19,834 bases of DNA from an uncultured Oxalobacteraceae bacterium (GCA_946479255.1 CAMLFK010000070.1:1-19834), one strand, 5' to 3'; shown: positions 1 through 6,443, counted from the stretch's first letter. Numbers and translations are program-made. Notes: generated from the sequence alone by a model not told the origin.

Positions 1-125
1 TGCAAGCCCAGTCGGCCATGTGTACCCGCACGCCGCTGCAAGCCCAGTCGGCCATGTGTACCCGCACGCCGCTGCAAGCCCAGTCGGCCATGTGTACCCG
101 CACGCCGCTGCAAGCCCAGTCAGCC
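1..125. repeat. 36-bp tandem repeat, 3 full copies plus a partial copy at the window edge
   Basis: Three identical 36-bp units occupy 1-36, 37-72 and 73-108. A fourth copy, 109-125, keeps 17 bases with one change (G to A) before diverging. The array runs off the left edge, so the true copy number is unknown. The unit is a multiple of three. In the plus frame that begins at position 3 it encodes the 12-residue motif MCTRTPLQAQSA, but all six frames are open through the unit, so an open frame alone does not prove coding. Zero divergence between full copies indicates recent expansion or ongoing slippage. Confidence 0.95.
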
Positions 126-221
126 CTCCGCACGCATGCGGTCGAGGCCGATGAGGGCGCCATGAATTTCATTGGACTGTTGCGTAAGCTAAGCCAGCCT
201 GCCCTGCAACTGGCAGCCTGA
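3..221 (+). CDS. partial repeat-containing open frame, unknown function
   Basis: An open frame enters from the left edge and stops at TGA 219-221. It reads as three MCTRTPLQAQSA repeats, a short linker and the C-terminal tail MNFIGLLRKLSQPALQLAA. No family is recognised. In favour of a real gene, a strong hairpin (238-270) lies 16 nt after the stop. Against it, the repeat is open in all six frames, and Cys-Thr-Arg-Thr repeats with a Met at each unit are unusual in proteins. An alternative is a 19-residue ORF starting at ATG 162, which has GAGGG at 153-157 at a workable distance, with the repeats being non-coding upstream DNA. Confidence 0.3.
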   Translation, partial: QAQSAMCTRTPLQAQSAMCTRTPLQAQSAMCTRTPLQAQSALRTHAVEADEGAMNFIGLLRKLSQPALQLAA

Positions 222-237
222 TCCAATCGGCCCAGCC

Positions 238-270
238 ATGCGCCGACCGGCTTCGTGCCGGCCGGCGCAT
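238..270 (+). terminator. strong GC-rich hairpin, possible terminator without U tract
   Basis: The arms are ATGCGCCGACCGGC (238-251) and GCCGGCCGGCGCAT (257-270). They pair over 14 positions with one A/G mismatch, around a TTCGT loop. The hairpin sits 17 nt after a stop codon. No T-run follows, so it is not a classical intrinsic terminator; it may stabilise an mRNA 3' end or be a dispersed extragenic palindrome. Confidence 0.45.
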
Positions 271-360
271 GATTAATCCAGAACAACTTTAATTCTTTTG
301 GGAAACTTATTGCCAGTTGCGGTAGAATTGATTCTTCTCCGCAATCATCGAGGCTACCCC

Positions 361-543
361 ATGGCAGTATCCGCCGTCGCATCGAACAATGTCCCAGCCC
401 CCCAGCAGCAAGCCAAACCCGTGCTTGACCGTCCTGCGGAGAAACCGGCCCAGGCAGCACCGCCGGCTCCGCCCCCACCGCCAAAACCTGTCGTCAATAC
501 CAGCGGCCAGACCACCGGCACCACCATCAATACCGCGGCCTGA
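361..543 (+). CDS. small proline/alanine-rich hypothetical protein (60 aa)
   Basis: The protein starts MAVSAVASNNVPAP and has a Pro-rich middle (about residues 30-43, including a PPPPPKP run). It ends in a polar Thr/Ser/Asn tail (NTSGQTTGTTINTAA). ATG 361 is preferred because CGAGG at 349-353 lies 7 nt upstream. The longer in-frame start at 298 lacks a ribosome binding site and would add residues over likely promoter sequence (TAGAAT at 323-328 could be a -10). No signal peptide, membrane segment or enzyme motif is visible. The composition suggests an unstructured cytoplasmic protein. It is convergent with the HTH gene, with 19 nt between their ends. Function unknown. Confidence 0.6.
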   Translation: MAVSAVASNNVPAPQQQAKPVLDRPAEKPAQAAPPAPPPPPKPVVNTSGQTTGTTINTAA

Positions 544-562
544 ACTGTCAGGCCGACGCGTT

Positions 563-829
563 TCAGGCAGCTTTCGGCATATCGTCATTCTTGGTCGACA
601 TCAGCGTGCGCAATTCGCGAATGCTGAGGTCGCTGACCTCATGCATGCGCAGCAGGATGGTCGCGCCGATCGGCAGGGTGTGATGGCGAATCTTGCTGAT
701 CACCGGCGGCGCAACTTCCAGCGCGCGGGACAGGGCGGCATCGTTTTTCAGCTGCAATTTTTCGATAACGGCATCCAGAACCTTGTTGGGGTTGTAGATA
801 ATCTCACGGGTCGTTTGGCTGTCGGACAT
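563..829 (-). CDS. small helix-turn-helix DNA-binding protein (88 aa)
   Basis: A compact all-helical protein. Residues 27-49 (KNDAALSRALEVAPPVISKIRH region) read as a Cro/CI-type helix-turn-helix: one helix, a short turn, then a recognition helix with the Pro-Pro-Val-Ile-Ser-Lys-Ile pattern. A second conserved-looking helix, HEVSDLSIRELRTLM, follows at 63-77. The protein is DNA-binding domain only, so it is probably a dimeric local repressor. GAGAGA just upstream of the ATG (about 837-842 on the minus strand) is the likely ribosome binding site. A TCTGCAG direct repeat at 856-876 could be its own operator. Regulator identity is inferred from the fold pattern; the target is unknown. Confidence 0.75.
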   Translation of the reverse strand: MSDSQTTREIIYNPNKVLDAVIEKLQLKNDAALSRALEVAPPVISKIRHHTLPIGATILLRMHEVSDLSIRELRTLMSTKNDDMPKAA

Positions 830-855
830 GGCTTAATTCTCTCAAAATGTCACAC

Positions 856-876
856 TCTGCAGGCACAGGTCTGCAG
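856..876. promoter_or_regulatory. spaced direct repeat upstream of the HTH gene, possible operator
   Basis: TCTGCAG occurs at 856-862 and again at 870-876, separated by 7 bp. The two CTGCAG cores are also palindromic. The pair lies 27-47 bp upstream of the start of the minus-strand HTH gene, where a promoter or operator is expected. Regulatory function is inference from position and symmetry only. Confidence 0.3.
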
Positions 877-979
877 TTGACTGAACAAAAATTGCGCACG
901 AAGCGCCCTGGCGGCAGCGGCAACATTGAAATTGCCAGCCATCAAGGGTTGTATCATACACAAAACAATTAGCAAGTTC

Positions 980-1010
980 TCAATAAATGAAAGCTTATTC
1001 CATTTATTGA
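980..1010. repeat. perfect 10-bp AT-rich inverted repeat
   Basis: TCAATAAATG (980-989) is repeated exactly in inverted form as CATTTATTGA (1001-1010), with an 11-bp spacer containing AAGCTT. It lies in a markedly AT-rich patch (about 930-1040) that contrasts with the GC-rich surroundings. The right arm contains the stop codon of the minus-strand gene ending at 1004, so it could be a weak transcript-end hairpin for that gene. It could equally be a protein-binding site upstream of the HTH gene. Confidence 0.55.
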
Positions 1011-1315
1011 AGAATTTTGAAATCTTGTTTCATTTTTTGCGGTATGAGCCAGAATTGGCGTGCACGGCTGAACCACCACTCGACGGCGACCTGGACGACG
1101 ACCTGGCCGCAGTGTGTGGGAATTAGATAGAATTGTACTAGAGAGAATTGCTCGGCGGGTGCTTTGCCCCAGTAATGTTCAGCGGGGGCTTCCAGCCGCC
1201 ATCCGAGCTGGCGCCGGATCTCTTCCGGCGGCGGCGGCGGCTTGCGCGCCTGTTCGCGCGCCATCATGTAGGCGCGGACTTGTTCCTTGGTGGGATTGAC
1301 AATGCGATGCGGCAT
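1004..1315 (-). CDS. small hypothetical protein with an EIRRQLGW motif (103 aa)
   Basis: From ATG 1315 the protein begins MPHRIVNPTKEQVRAYMMAREQ, followed by a PPPPPEEIRRQLGWRL segment (about residues 25-40). This N-terminal half has a coherent helical, charged, proline-hinged pattern and is the supported part. The C-terminal half (from about residue 60, with WWFSRARQFW and a lysine-rich end) looks less protein-like and runs into AT-rich DNA. A frameshift or lost stop may therefore have extended the gene. A longer start at 1444 exists but lacks support. The ribosome binding site is weak (GAGACA about 6 nt upstream). No function is recognised. Confidence 0.5.
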   Translation of the reverse strand: MPHRIVNPTKEQVRAYMMAREQARKPPPPPEEIRRQLGWRLEAPAEHYWGKAPAEQFSLVQFYLIPTHCGQVVVQVAVEWWFSRARQFWLIPQKMKQDFKILQ

Positions 1316-1459
1316 GGCTGTCTCGGCATGGAATATTGTGTTGGTATCTCTATTCCTCTGACGATACGACTCGGCCATGCCCGCTACTTGATCAAGCTCA
1401 ATCGGACCATTGTGCAGGCCGCTTCGCCGCCAGTTTCGCAACACGGCGCCGGACTCCTC

Positions 1460-1678
1460 CTACTTGCCTGCCTGCTTTTTCGGCTTGCTGGCCAGGTAGA
1501 TCGCCTTGGCGTCCAGATGGGCGCGATCGAGGGTGCGCAGCTCCGGCTTGTCGTCATGCTCGACAAAAAATTCCTGATCCTGCGCCTTGACCACCATCTT
1601 GATCGCGGCCGCTTCGCTGACGTCGTACTTCTCGGTGATCAGCGTGGTCACTTCATCCAGAAACTCTTCGTAGGTCAT
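1460..1678 (-). CDS. small acidic/charged hypothetical protein (72 aa)
   Basis: The protein begins MTYEEFLDEVTTLITEKYDVSEAAA and is predicted mostly helical, with an acidic first half and a basic C-terminus (KPKKQAGK). It has no signal peptide or membrane segment. AAAGAG lies about 5 nt upstream of the ATG on the minus strand. The gene begins 32 nt after the stop of the YeeZ-like gene on the same strand, so co-transcription is likely. Alternating Val/Ile/Leu and charged residues fit a soluble domain. No family was recognised. Confidence 0.65.
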   Translation of the reverse strand: MTYEEFLDEVTTLITEKYDVSEAAAIKMVVKAQDQEFFVEHDDKPELRTLDRAHLDAKAIYLASKPKKQAGK

Positions 1679-1710
1679 TGCGCTCTTTCAGCAGGTTTTT
1701 GCGGGGGCGC

Positions 1711-2631
1711 TTATTTTACCAGCGCCATGGCCGCCACGGCCGGCGCCAGTTCCGGATAGTGCAGGCGCAGGCCCAGTTCGCGCTTCAGGCGGGTGTTGGA
1801 CAGCCGCCGCGATTCCGACATGAAGGACAGCAGCATCGGCGACACGGCCGCCGCCAGTTGTTCGCGCGCCACGCGCGGTGGACGCGCCATCCCGAAAGCG
1901 TCGGCCACGGTGTCGAAATAGTCAGCCATCTTCATCTGGGTATCGTCGACCGCATTGTAAATTCGTCCAGGCATCCCCTTGAACAAGGCGCGTGCGATCG
2001 CCCGCGCCAGGTCGTCGGCGTGGATATGATTGGTGAACACATCGTCGGCCGCCAGCAACGCCGGGGTGCCCTGCTCCAGGCGCTTGAACGGCAGGCGGTC
2101 GCGCGCGTAAATGCCGGGCACGCGCAGGATGGCCAGTTGCACACGGCGCCGCCGGGCCAGGGCGCGCAGCACGGTTTCGGCGTCCACCCGGCGTTTGGCG
2201 CGCGCATTGTGCGGAGCCACCGGACGCGTTTCGTCGATCAGTTCACCCTTGCAATCGCCATACACCCCGGTCGTACTCACATAAACCATCCGCGCGCCCT
2301 CGGGTAGAATGGCGCACAAGTTGCGTGTTCTTTGATCAAGCAAGCCCGCCGATGGCGGCGGCGCCAGGTGCGCCATGTACTGCGCCAGATTTGCCAGGCG
2401 CTTGAGGGTGGCCGGCTGGTCCAGGTCGGCCAGCACCGGCACGGCGCCGGCCGCACGCAATTCATCGCACCGCTCCGGCTGGCTGGTCACGGCAAACACG
2501 CGGAAGCGCTCGCGCACCAGCGGCAGCAAGCGCATGCCGACATCGCCGCATCCGAGAATCAACAGGCGCGGGCGCTTGAAGGCGGCGCGCGATGGCGGGT
2601 GGTGGGCCTTGCTGTTATTGATGTTGTTCAT
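1711..2631 (-). CDS. YeeZ-like atypical SDR, NAD(P)-binding protein (306 aa)
   Basis: This is an extended/atypical short-chain dehydrogenase-like protein. The Rossmann motif LLILGCGDVGMRLL lies near residue 25. A typical strand-4 segment, MVYVSTTGVYGDCKGELIDE, follows, and the C-terminal half contains the nucleotide-sugar-epimerase-like FTNHIHADDLARAI and GRIYNAVDD. The usual YxxxK catalytic pair is not clear, which fits the YeeZ subgroup, where the reaction is not established. ATG 2631 is chosen because the glycine motif follows closely. No Shine-Dalgarno sequence precedes it, and a good promoter (2639-2666) would start the RNA at or next to the ATG, suggesting a leaderless message. Its start lies 12 nt from the start of the divergent reductase gene. 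Confidence 0.85.
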   Translation of the reverse strand: MNNINNSKAHHPPSRAAFKRPRLLILGCGDVGMRLLPLVRERFRVFAVTSQPERCDELRAAGAVPVLADLDQPATLKRLANLAQYMAHLAPPPSAGLLDQRTRNLCAILPEGARMVYVSTTGVYGDCKGELIDETRPVAPHNARAKRRVDAETVLRALARRRRVQLAILRVPGIYARDRLPFKRLEQGTPALLAADDVFTNHIHADDLARAIARALFKGMPGRIYNAVDDTQMKMADYFDTVADAFGMARPPRVAREQLAAAVSPMLLSFMSESRRLSNTRLKRELGLRLHYPELAPAVAAMALVK

Positions 2632-2638
2632 GTAGAGG

Positions 2639-2666
2639 ATTGTATGACGTTTCAAGTTACTGTCCA
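2639..2666 (-). promoter_or_regulatory. predicted sigma-70 promoter giving a leaderless mRNA
   Basis: On the minus strand, TGGACA (2666 to 2661; 5 of 6 consensus bases) is followed after 16 bp by TACAAT (2644 to 2639; 5 of 6). The start codon of the YeeZ-like gene is at 2631, only 7 nt past the -10 element. Transcription should therefore begin at about the A of the ATG. The promoter lies wholly inside the first codons of the opposite reductase gene. This agrees with the absence of a ribosome binding site for the YeeZ-like gene. Confidence 0.5.
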
Positions 2667-3666
2667 GCCAAGCGGTCATCGGTTCGACTGCGAGGCGGAC
2701 GAGACCGTGCTGGCCGCGGCGATCCGCGCCGGCGTCGGTTTGCCGTATGGCTGTAAAAACGGCGCCTGCGGCTCGTGCAAAGGCAAAGTGGTCGGCGGCA
2801 GTGTCGAGCACAAGGCTTACCAGCAGCGCGCTCTTACCGATGCCGAGAAAGCCAAGGGCTTTGCGCTGTTCTGCTGCGCCACCACCAATGCCGACCTGAC
2901 CATCGAAGCGCGCGAAGTGGTCGGCAGCTCCGAATACCCGGTGCGCAAGATGCCCTCGCGCGTGTCGAGCATCGACAAGGTCACGCCGGACGTGGCCATC
3001 ATCACCTTGCAGCTGCCGGCCAATGAAGCGCTGGCTTACCGCGCCGGACAGTATATCGAATTCATGTTGAAGGATGGTAAACGGCGCAGCTACAGCCTGG
3101 CCAACGCGCCCAGCCTGGACCAGCCGCTGACCCTGCACATCCGCTACATGGCGGGCGGCCTGTTCACCGAGCATGTGTTCAACACCATGAAGGAGCGCGA
3201 CATCCTGCGCTTCGAAGGTCCGCACGGCAGTTTTTTCCTGCGCGAAGAGTCGAACAAGCCAATCGTGCTGCTCGCTTCCGGCACCGGCTTCGCCCCGGTC
3301 AAGGCGCTGGTCGAACACCTGGTGCACTTGAAGTCGACCCGCCCGGTCAGCCTGTACTGGGGCGGACGGCGCCCGATGGACCTGTACATGAACAGCCTGT
3401 GCGAAGAATGGGCCGCCACCATGGCGAATTTCCGCTACGTGCCGGTGGTGTCGAATGCCTTCCCGGAAGATCACTGGCAAGGCCGCACCGGCTTCGTTCA
3501 CTCGGCCGTGCTGCACGACATCCCCGACATGTCCGGCTACCAGGTGTATGCCTGCGGCGCGCCGCTCATGGTCGATGCGGCGCGCAAGGACTTCGTCGAA
3601 CAATGCCAATTGCCCGCCGAGGAGTTCTACGCCGATGCTTTCACCAGCGAGGCCGACCTGGCGTAG
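2644..3666 (+). CDS. ascD: CDP-6-deoxy-delta-3,4-glucoseen reductase-like ferredoxin-FAD-NAD(P) reductase (340 aa)
   Basis: This electron-transfer flavoprotein has an N-terminal plant-type [2Fe-2S] domain (about 1-90), with cluster ligands C37, C42 and C45 in CKNGACGSC and C77 or C78 in FCCATT. A ferredoxin-NADP reductase module follows, with the FAD motif RSYSLAN near residue 145 and the nucleotide motif ASGTGFAPV near residue 215. It should pass electrons from NAD(P)H through FAD and the cluster to a partner enzyme. Burkholderiales homologues are usually labelled AscD, though no deoxysugar genes are nearby here, so the true partner is open. ATG 2644 is supported by AGAGGA at 2634-2639. Upstream in-frame codons are antisense to the YeeZ-like gene. 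Confidence 0.85.
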   Translation: MTFQVTVQPSGHRFDCEADETVLAAAIRAGVGLPYGCKNGACGSCKGKVVGGSVEHKAYQQRALTDAEKAKGFALFCCATTNADLTIEAREVVGSSEYPVRKMPSRVSSIDKVTPDVAIITLQLPANEALAYRAGQYIEFMLKDGKRRSYSLANAPSLDQPLTLHIRYMAGGLFTEHVFNTMKERDILRFEGPHGSFFLREESNKPIVLLASGTGFAPVKALVEHLVHLKSTRPVSLYWGGRRPMDLYMNSLCEEWAATMANFRYVPVVSNAFPEDHWQGRTGFVHSAVLHDIPDMSGYQVYACGAPLMVDAARKDFVEQCQLPAEEFYADAFTSEADLA

Positions 3667-3704
3667 CAGGCTCTGCAGAGGACGGGAACATCAGGCACAA
3701 TAGC

Positions 3705-3721
3705 TTGCTTCCCTGAAGCAA
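3705..3721 (+). promoter_or_regulatory. small hairpin at the ribosome entry region of the MFS gene
   Basis: TTGCTTC (3705-3711) and GAAGCAA (3715-3721) form a perfect 7-bp stem with a CCT loop. It ends 12 nt before the MFS start codon, and the gene has only a weak ribosome binding sequence (CGAAAG). The hairpin could modulate translation; this is positional inference. Confidence 0.3.
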
Positions 3722-3733
3722 TCGAAAGCTGTC

Positions 3734-4987
3734 ATGTCCGCCAACGGCCTTTCCGTCCTCCGCAACCGTAATTACACGCTTTATTTATCAGCCCGAGTCC
3801 TCGGCACCCTGGCGGTGCAGATGCAAAGCGTGGCCATTGGCTGGCAGGTGTACCAGATCACCGGCAGCCTGTTCGACCTGGGGCTGATCGGCCTGGCCCA
3901 GTTCGCTCCCTTCCTGGTCCTGATCCTGATCGCCGGCCACGCGGCCGACCGCTACAAGCGCCGCAACATCATCTTGCTGTGCCTGCTCACCCAACTGCTG
4001 TGCGGCCTCTTGCTGCTCGGCTTTACCATCAGCGGCTCCAAGGTGGTGTGGCCGGTCTTTGCCGTGCTGGTGCTGTTCGGCAGCGCGCGCGCATTCATGA
4101 TGCCGGCCACCCAGGCCGTGCTGCGCAATCTGGTGCCGACCGAACAGTTCAGCCAGGCCGTGGCGCTCAGCTCATCCGCCTTCCACGTGGCGGTGATCGC
4201 CGGCCCGGTGCTGGGCGGCCTGCTGTACATCGCCGGCCCTGCCACCGTGTACATGACGGCCACCGGACTGCTGGTGGTATCAAGCATCCTGATGGCACTG
4301 ACCAAGAGTGCGCCGCAAGCGGTCAGCACGGCCGCCGCCACCTGGCATACCGTGCTCGAAGGCCTGCGCTTTGTCTGGTCGCGCCCGATCATGCTGGGCG
4401 CCATTTCGCTCGACCTGTTCGCCGTGCTGTTCGGCGGCGCCACCGCCCTGCTGCCGGCCTATGCCCACGATGTGCTGCAAACCGGGCCGAGCGGACTGGG
4501 CTTTCTTCGCACGGCGCCCGGCATCGGCGCGGCGCTGTGCTCGGTGGCGCTGGCCTTCTTCCCGATCCGCCGCCGCGTGGGCGCCTGGATGTTCGGCGGC
4601 GTGGCCGTGTTCGGCGCGGCCACGGTGGCGCTGGGCCTGACCAGCAACTTCACCGTCGCCCTGATCTGCCTGGGTTTACTGGGCGCCGGCGACATGGTCA
4701 GCGTGTATGTGCGGCACTTGCTGGTACAACTGGAAACGCCGGACGAAATCCGCGGCCGGGTCAGCGCCGTCAATGCGGTGTTCATCGGCGCCTCCAATGA
4801 ACTGGGCGAATTCGAGTCCGGCGTCACCGCCGGCTGGTTCGGCCTGGTGCGCGCGATCCTGTTCGGCGGCGCGGCGACCCTGGCCGTGACCGGCATCTGG
4901 GCCGTGTTGTTCCCGGTGCTCTCGCGCATGGACCGCTTCCCCCATCATGAGCGGGAAGAAAAAGAACGGGCCGCCAAGCTGACCTGA
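3734..4987 (+). CDS. MFS transporter, EntS/MFS_3-like (417 aa)
   Basis: An inner-membrane major facilitator protein of typical length with about 12 hydrophobic segments. The loop 2-3 signature GHAADRYKRR sits at residues 68-77. The N-terminal pattern LRNRNYTLYLSARVLGTLAVQMQSVAIGWQVYQITGS and the late motif ETPDEIRGRVSAVNAVFIGASNELGEFESG match the EntS / MFS_3 exporter group. The C-terminus is charged and cytoplasmic (HHEREEKERAAKLT). The substrate cannot be read from sequence; relatives export siderophores or drugs, but no siderophore genes are present. It starts 67 nt after the reductase on the same strand, with a hairpin in the gap, so partial co-transcription is possible. Confidence 0.88.
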   Translation: MSANGLSVLRNRNYTLYLSARVLGTLAVQMQSVAIGWQVYQITGSLFDLGLIGLAQFAPFLVLILIAGHAADRYKRRNIILLCLLTQLLCGLLLLGFTISGSKVVWPVFAVLVLFGSARAFMMPATQAVLRNLVPTEQFSQAVALSSSAFHVAVIAGPVLGGLLYIAGPATVYMTATGLLVVSSILMALTKSAPQAVSTAAATWHTVLEGLRFVWSRPIMLGAISLDLFAVLFGGATALLPAYAHDVLQTGPSGLGFLRTAPGIGAALCSVALAFFPIRRRVGAWMFGGVAVFGAATVALGLTSNFTVALICLGLLGAGDMVSVYVRHLLVQLETPDEIRGRVSAVNAVFIGASNELGEFESGVTAGWFGLVRAILFGGAATLAVTGIWAVLFPVLSRMDRFPHHEREEKERAAKLT

Positions 4988-5067
4988 AAATAATTTGTCG
5001 GGAGTGCGCACTTTATCGCCGCTCGATTGTCATAGAAGGGTCCCCATCCGTAAGCGGAGTCCTTTTT

Positions 5068-5907
5068 ATGAGCGACAGCAATTCTCCAGCAAGCCATGAG
5101 CATGACGTCGCCGCCATCATGGGCGGCCTGTACGGCGATGGCTTCATCGCCTGCAAAGGCGCCTTTACGCGCGACTGGGTGCGCGCATTGGGCGAGGATA
5201 TCGCGCTGCTGTTCGACGATGCGCGTCGGCGTCCCGGTGGCGCGCTCGAACGCGGGCCCAACCGTTTCTACGTCGAGATCCATCCGGAACGCCTGCGCGG
5301 CTTTGCCGACATCATCGGCCACCCGTGGGTGGTGGCGGTCTGCCGCGCCGTGCTCGGTCCCGACTATAAAATCGTCGAGGCCGGCTTTGACGTGCCCGGC
5401 CCCGGCGCCATGAAGCAGCCGTGGCATCGCGACTTTCCCGCGCCGCCCGAAACCACCATCGGCCGGCGCCTCAACTCGCTGGCCTTCAACATCACCACCG
5501 TCGACGTGACGGAAGAAATGGGCCCGCTGGAAATTGCACCGGGCACCCAATGGGACGAGCTGCCCGGCGGCGACCCGATGTTTCCAGGTCCACAGCTGCA
5601 CGGCCGCTACGAAGCGCGGCGCCAGCGCAAGATGCCGCAGATGGGCGACATCTCGGCACGGTCCGCACTGACGATTCACCGCGGCACGGCCAACGTCTCG
5701 GACCGTTCGCGGCCGGTGTTCGTGCTCGGCGTCGACGCGCCGGACGGCCGCAATGCCGACAAGCACGATCTACAAGTCACCCAGGCTTACCACGACAGCC
5801 TGCCGCCCGAACTGCGCCGCCACCTGCATTGCCGCGTGGTCGCTTCCCTCGAACCATTGGTGCAGGCGCATACCATCGAAGGCTTGCTGATGGGGATGGC
5901 GGGCTAA
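5068..5907 (+). CDS. phytanoyl-CoA dioxygenase (PhyH) family Fe(II)/2-oxoglutarate oxygenase (279 aa)
   Basis: This is a non-heme iron oxygenase with a double-stranded beta-helix fold. The metal triad is readable: H120 and D122 in PWHRDF and H204 in LTIHRGTANVSD. R215 (DRSRPV), 11 residues later, is the likely 2-oxoglutarate anchor. It should hydroxylate a small organic substrate using O2 and 2-oxoglutarate; the substrate is unknown. No signal peptide is present, so it is cytoplasmic. GGAG at 5056-5059 sits 8 nt before the ATG. It lies 80 nt after the MFS gene on the same strand. Downstream of it is an intergenic leader before hpf. Confidence 0.85.
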   Translation: MSDSNSPASHEHDVAAIMGGLYGDGFIACKGAFTRDWVRALGEDIALLFDDARRRPGGALERGPNRFYVEIHPERLRGFADIIGHPWVVAVCRAVLGPDYKIVEAGFDVPGPGAMKQPWHRDFPAPPETTIGRRLNSLAFNITTVDVTEEMGPLEIAPGTQWDELPGGDPMFPGPQLHGRYEARRQRKMPQMGDISARSALTIHRGTANVSDRSRPVFVLGVDAPDGRNADKHDLQVTQAYHDSLPPELRRHLHCRVVASLEPLVQAHTIEGLLMGMAG

Positions 5908-6058
5908 GACGCACCTGAGTGCATTCTCTTGATACTGGGCAAGTGCTATGAAAGGTGTAATATAAAGGCGTGTGCACCACGTTGAAGCCAACCCTGGCCC
6001 GGTGACGTATTGCGCGCCGGGAGCACGAGGCGCACTTGGGGGTTGGAGGAGTCATTTC

Positions 6059-6076
6059 ATGATCAACCGGGAGTGA
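6059..6076 (+). CDS. five-codon leader peptide (MINRE) upstream of hpf
   Basis: GGAGGAG (6045-6051), the strongest ribosome binding sequence seen in the window, lies 7 nt before ATG 6059. The frame reads Met-Ile-Asn-Arg-Glu and stops at TGA 6074-6076, only 4 nt before the hpf ATG at 6081. The hpf ribosome binding site (GGGAGTGAG, 6069-6077) lies within the end of this mini-ORF. This arrangement would let ribosomes terminate and reinitiate on hpf. It could alternatively be a spurious ATG behind an SD-like stretch. Codons are ordinary, with no repeated amino acid of the classical attenuator type. Confidence 0.4.
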   Translation: MINRE

Positions 6077-6080
6077 GTAT

Positions 6081-6443
6081 ATGCAAATCAACATCAACAC
6101 CGACAAGACAATCGAACGCAGTCAAGGCCTGGACGAGCATGTCCAGAGCGTGGTTTCGGCAGCAATCCAGCGCTTTCGCGATCACATCACGCGGGTCGAG
6201 GTCCACTTGAGCGACGAGCTCAGCCAGAAATCGGTCGATGGTGGCAACCGCTGCATGCTGGAAGCACGGGTTACCGGCTACCAGCCAATCGCTGTCAGCG
6301 ACCATGGTGGCACCTTGCATCAGGCCATCGGCGGCGCTGCCGACAAGCTCAAGCGCGCAATCGACAGCGCACTGGGCAGGCTGCACGACAAAAAATTGCA
6401 TGCTACCCCCACCCTGGTGGATGAAACCACCGACGAGGTATAG
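6081..6443 (+). CDS. hpf: ribosome hibernation-promoting factor / RaiA family (120 aa)
   Basis: This is a short HPF/RaiA-type (sigma-54 modulation family) protein that binds the 30S decoding region and stores inactive ribosomes in slow growth or stress. Features are the N-terminal strand MQININTDKTIERS, the amphipathic helix LDEHVQSVVSAAIQRFRD, the strand pattern ITRVEVHLSDEL and the late helix ADKLKRAIDSALGRLHDKK with clustered basic residues. At 120 aa it lacks the C-terminal dimerisation domain of long HPF. GGGAGTGAG precedes the ATG. A 173-nt region separates it from the PhyH gene and holds its leader, including the MINRE mini-ORF. It is convergent with the BtuF-like gene. Confidence 0.88.
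   Translation: MQININTDKTIERSQGLDEHVQSVVSAAIQRFRDHITRVEVHLSDELSQKSVDGGNRCMLEARVTGYQPIAVSDHGGTLHQAIGGAADKLKRAIDSALGRLHDKKLHATPTLVDETTDEV

Noticed and set aside
1..125. CRISPR-like array (repeat length 36 bp)
   Set aside because: The units are directly adjoining with no unique spacers between them, and no cas genes are present.
2632..3609. N-terminal extension making the YeeZ-like protein 632 residues
   Set aside because: The extra part is antisense to the ferredoxin reductase, whose cluster and FAD motifs are intact.
5003..5012. AGTGCGCACT palindrome between the MFS and PhyH genes
   Set aside because: At 10 bp and GC-rich, it is expected by chance in this genome and has no promoter context.
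5929..5963. hpf promoter from TTGATA and TAATAT
   Set aside because: The spacing is 23 bp, outside the workable range for sigma-70.
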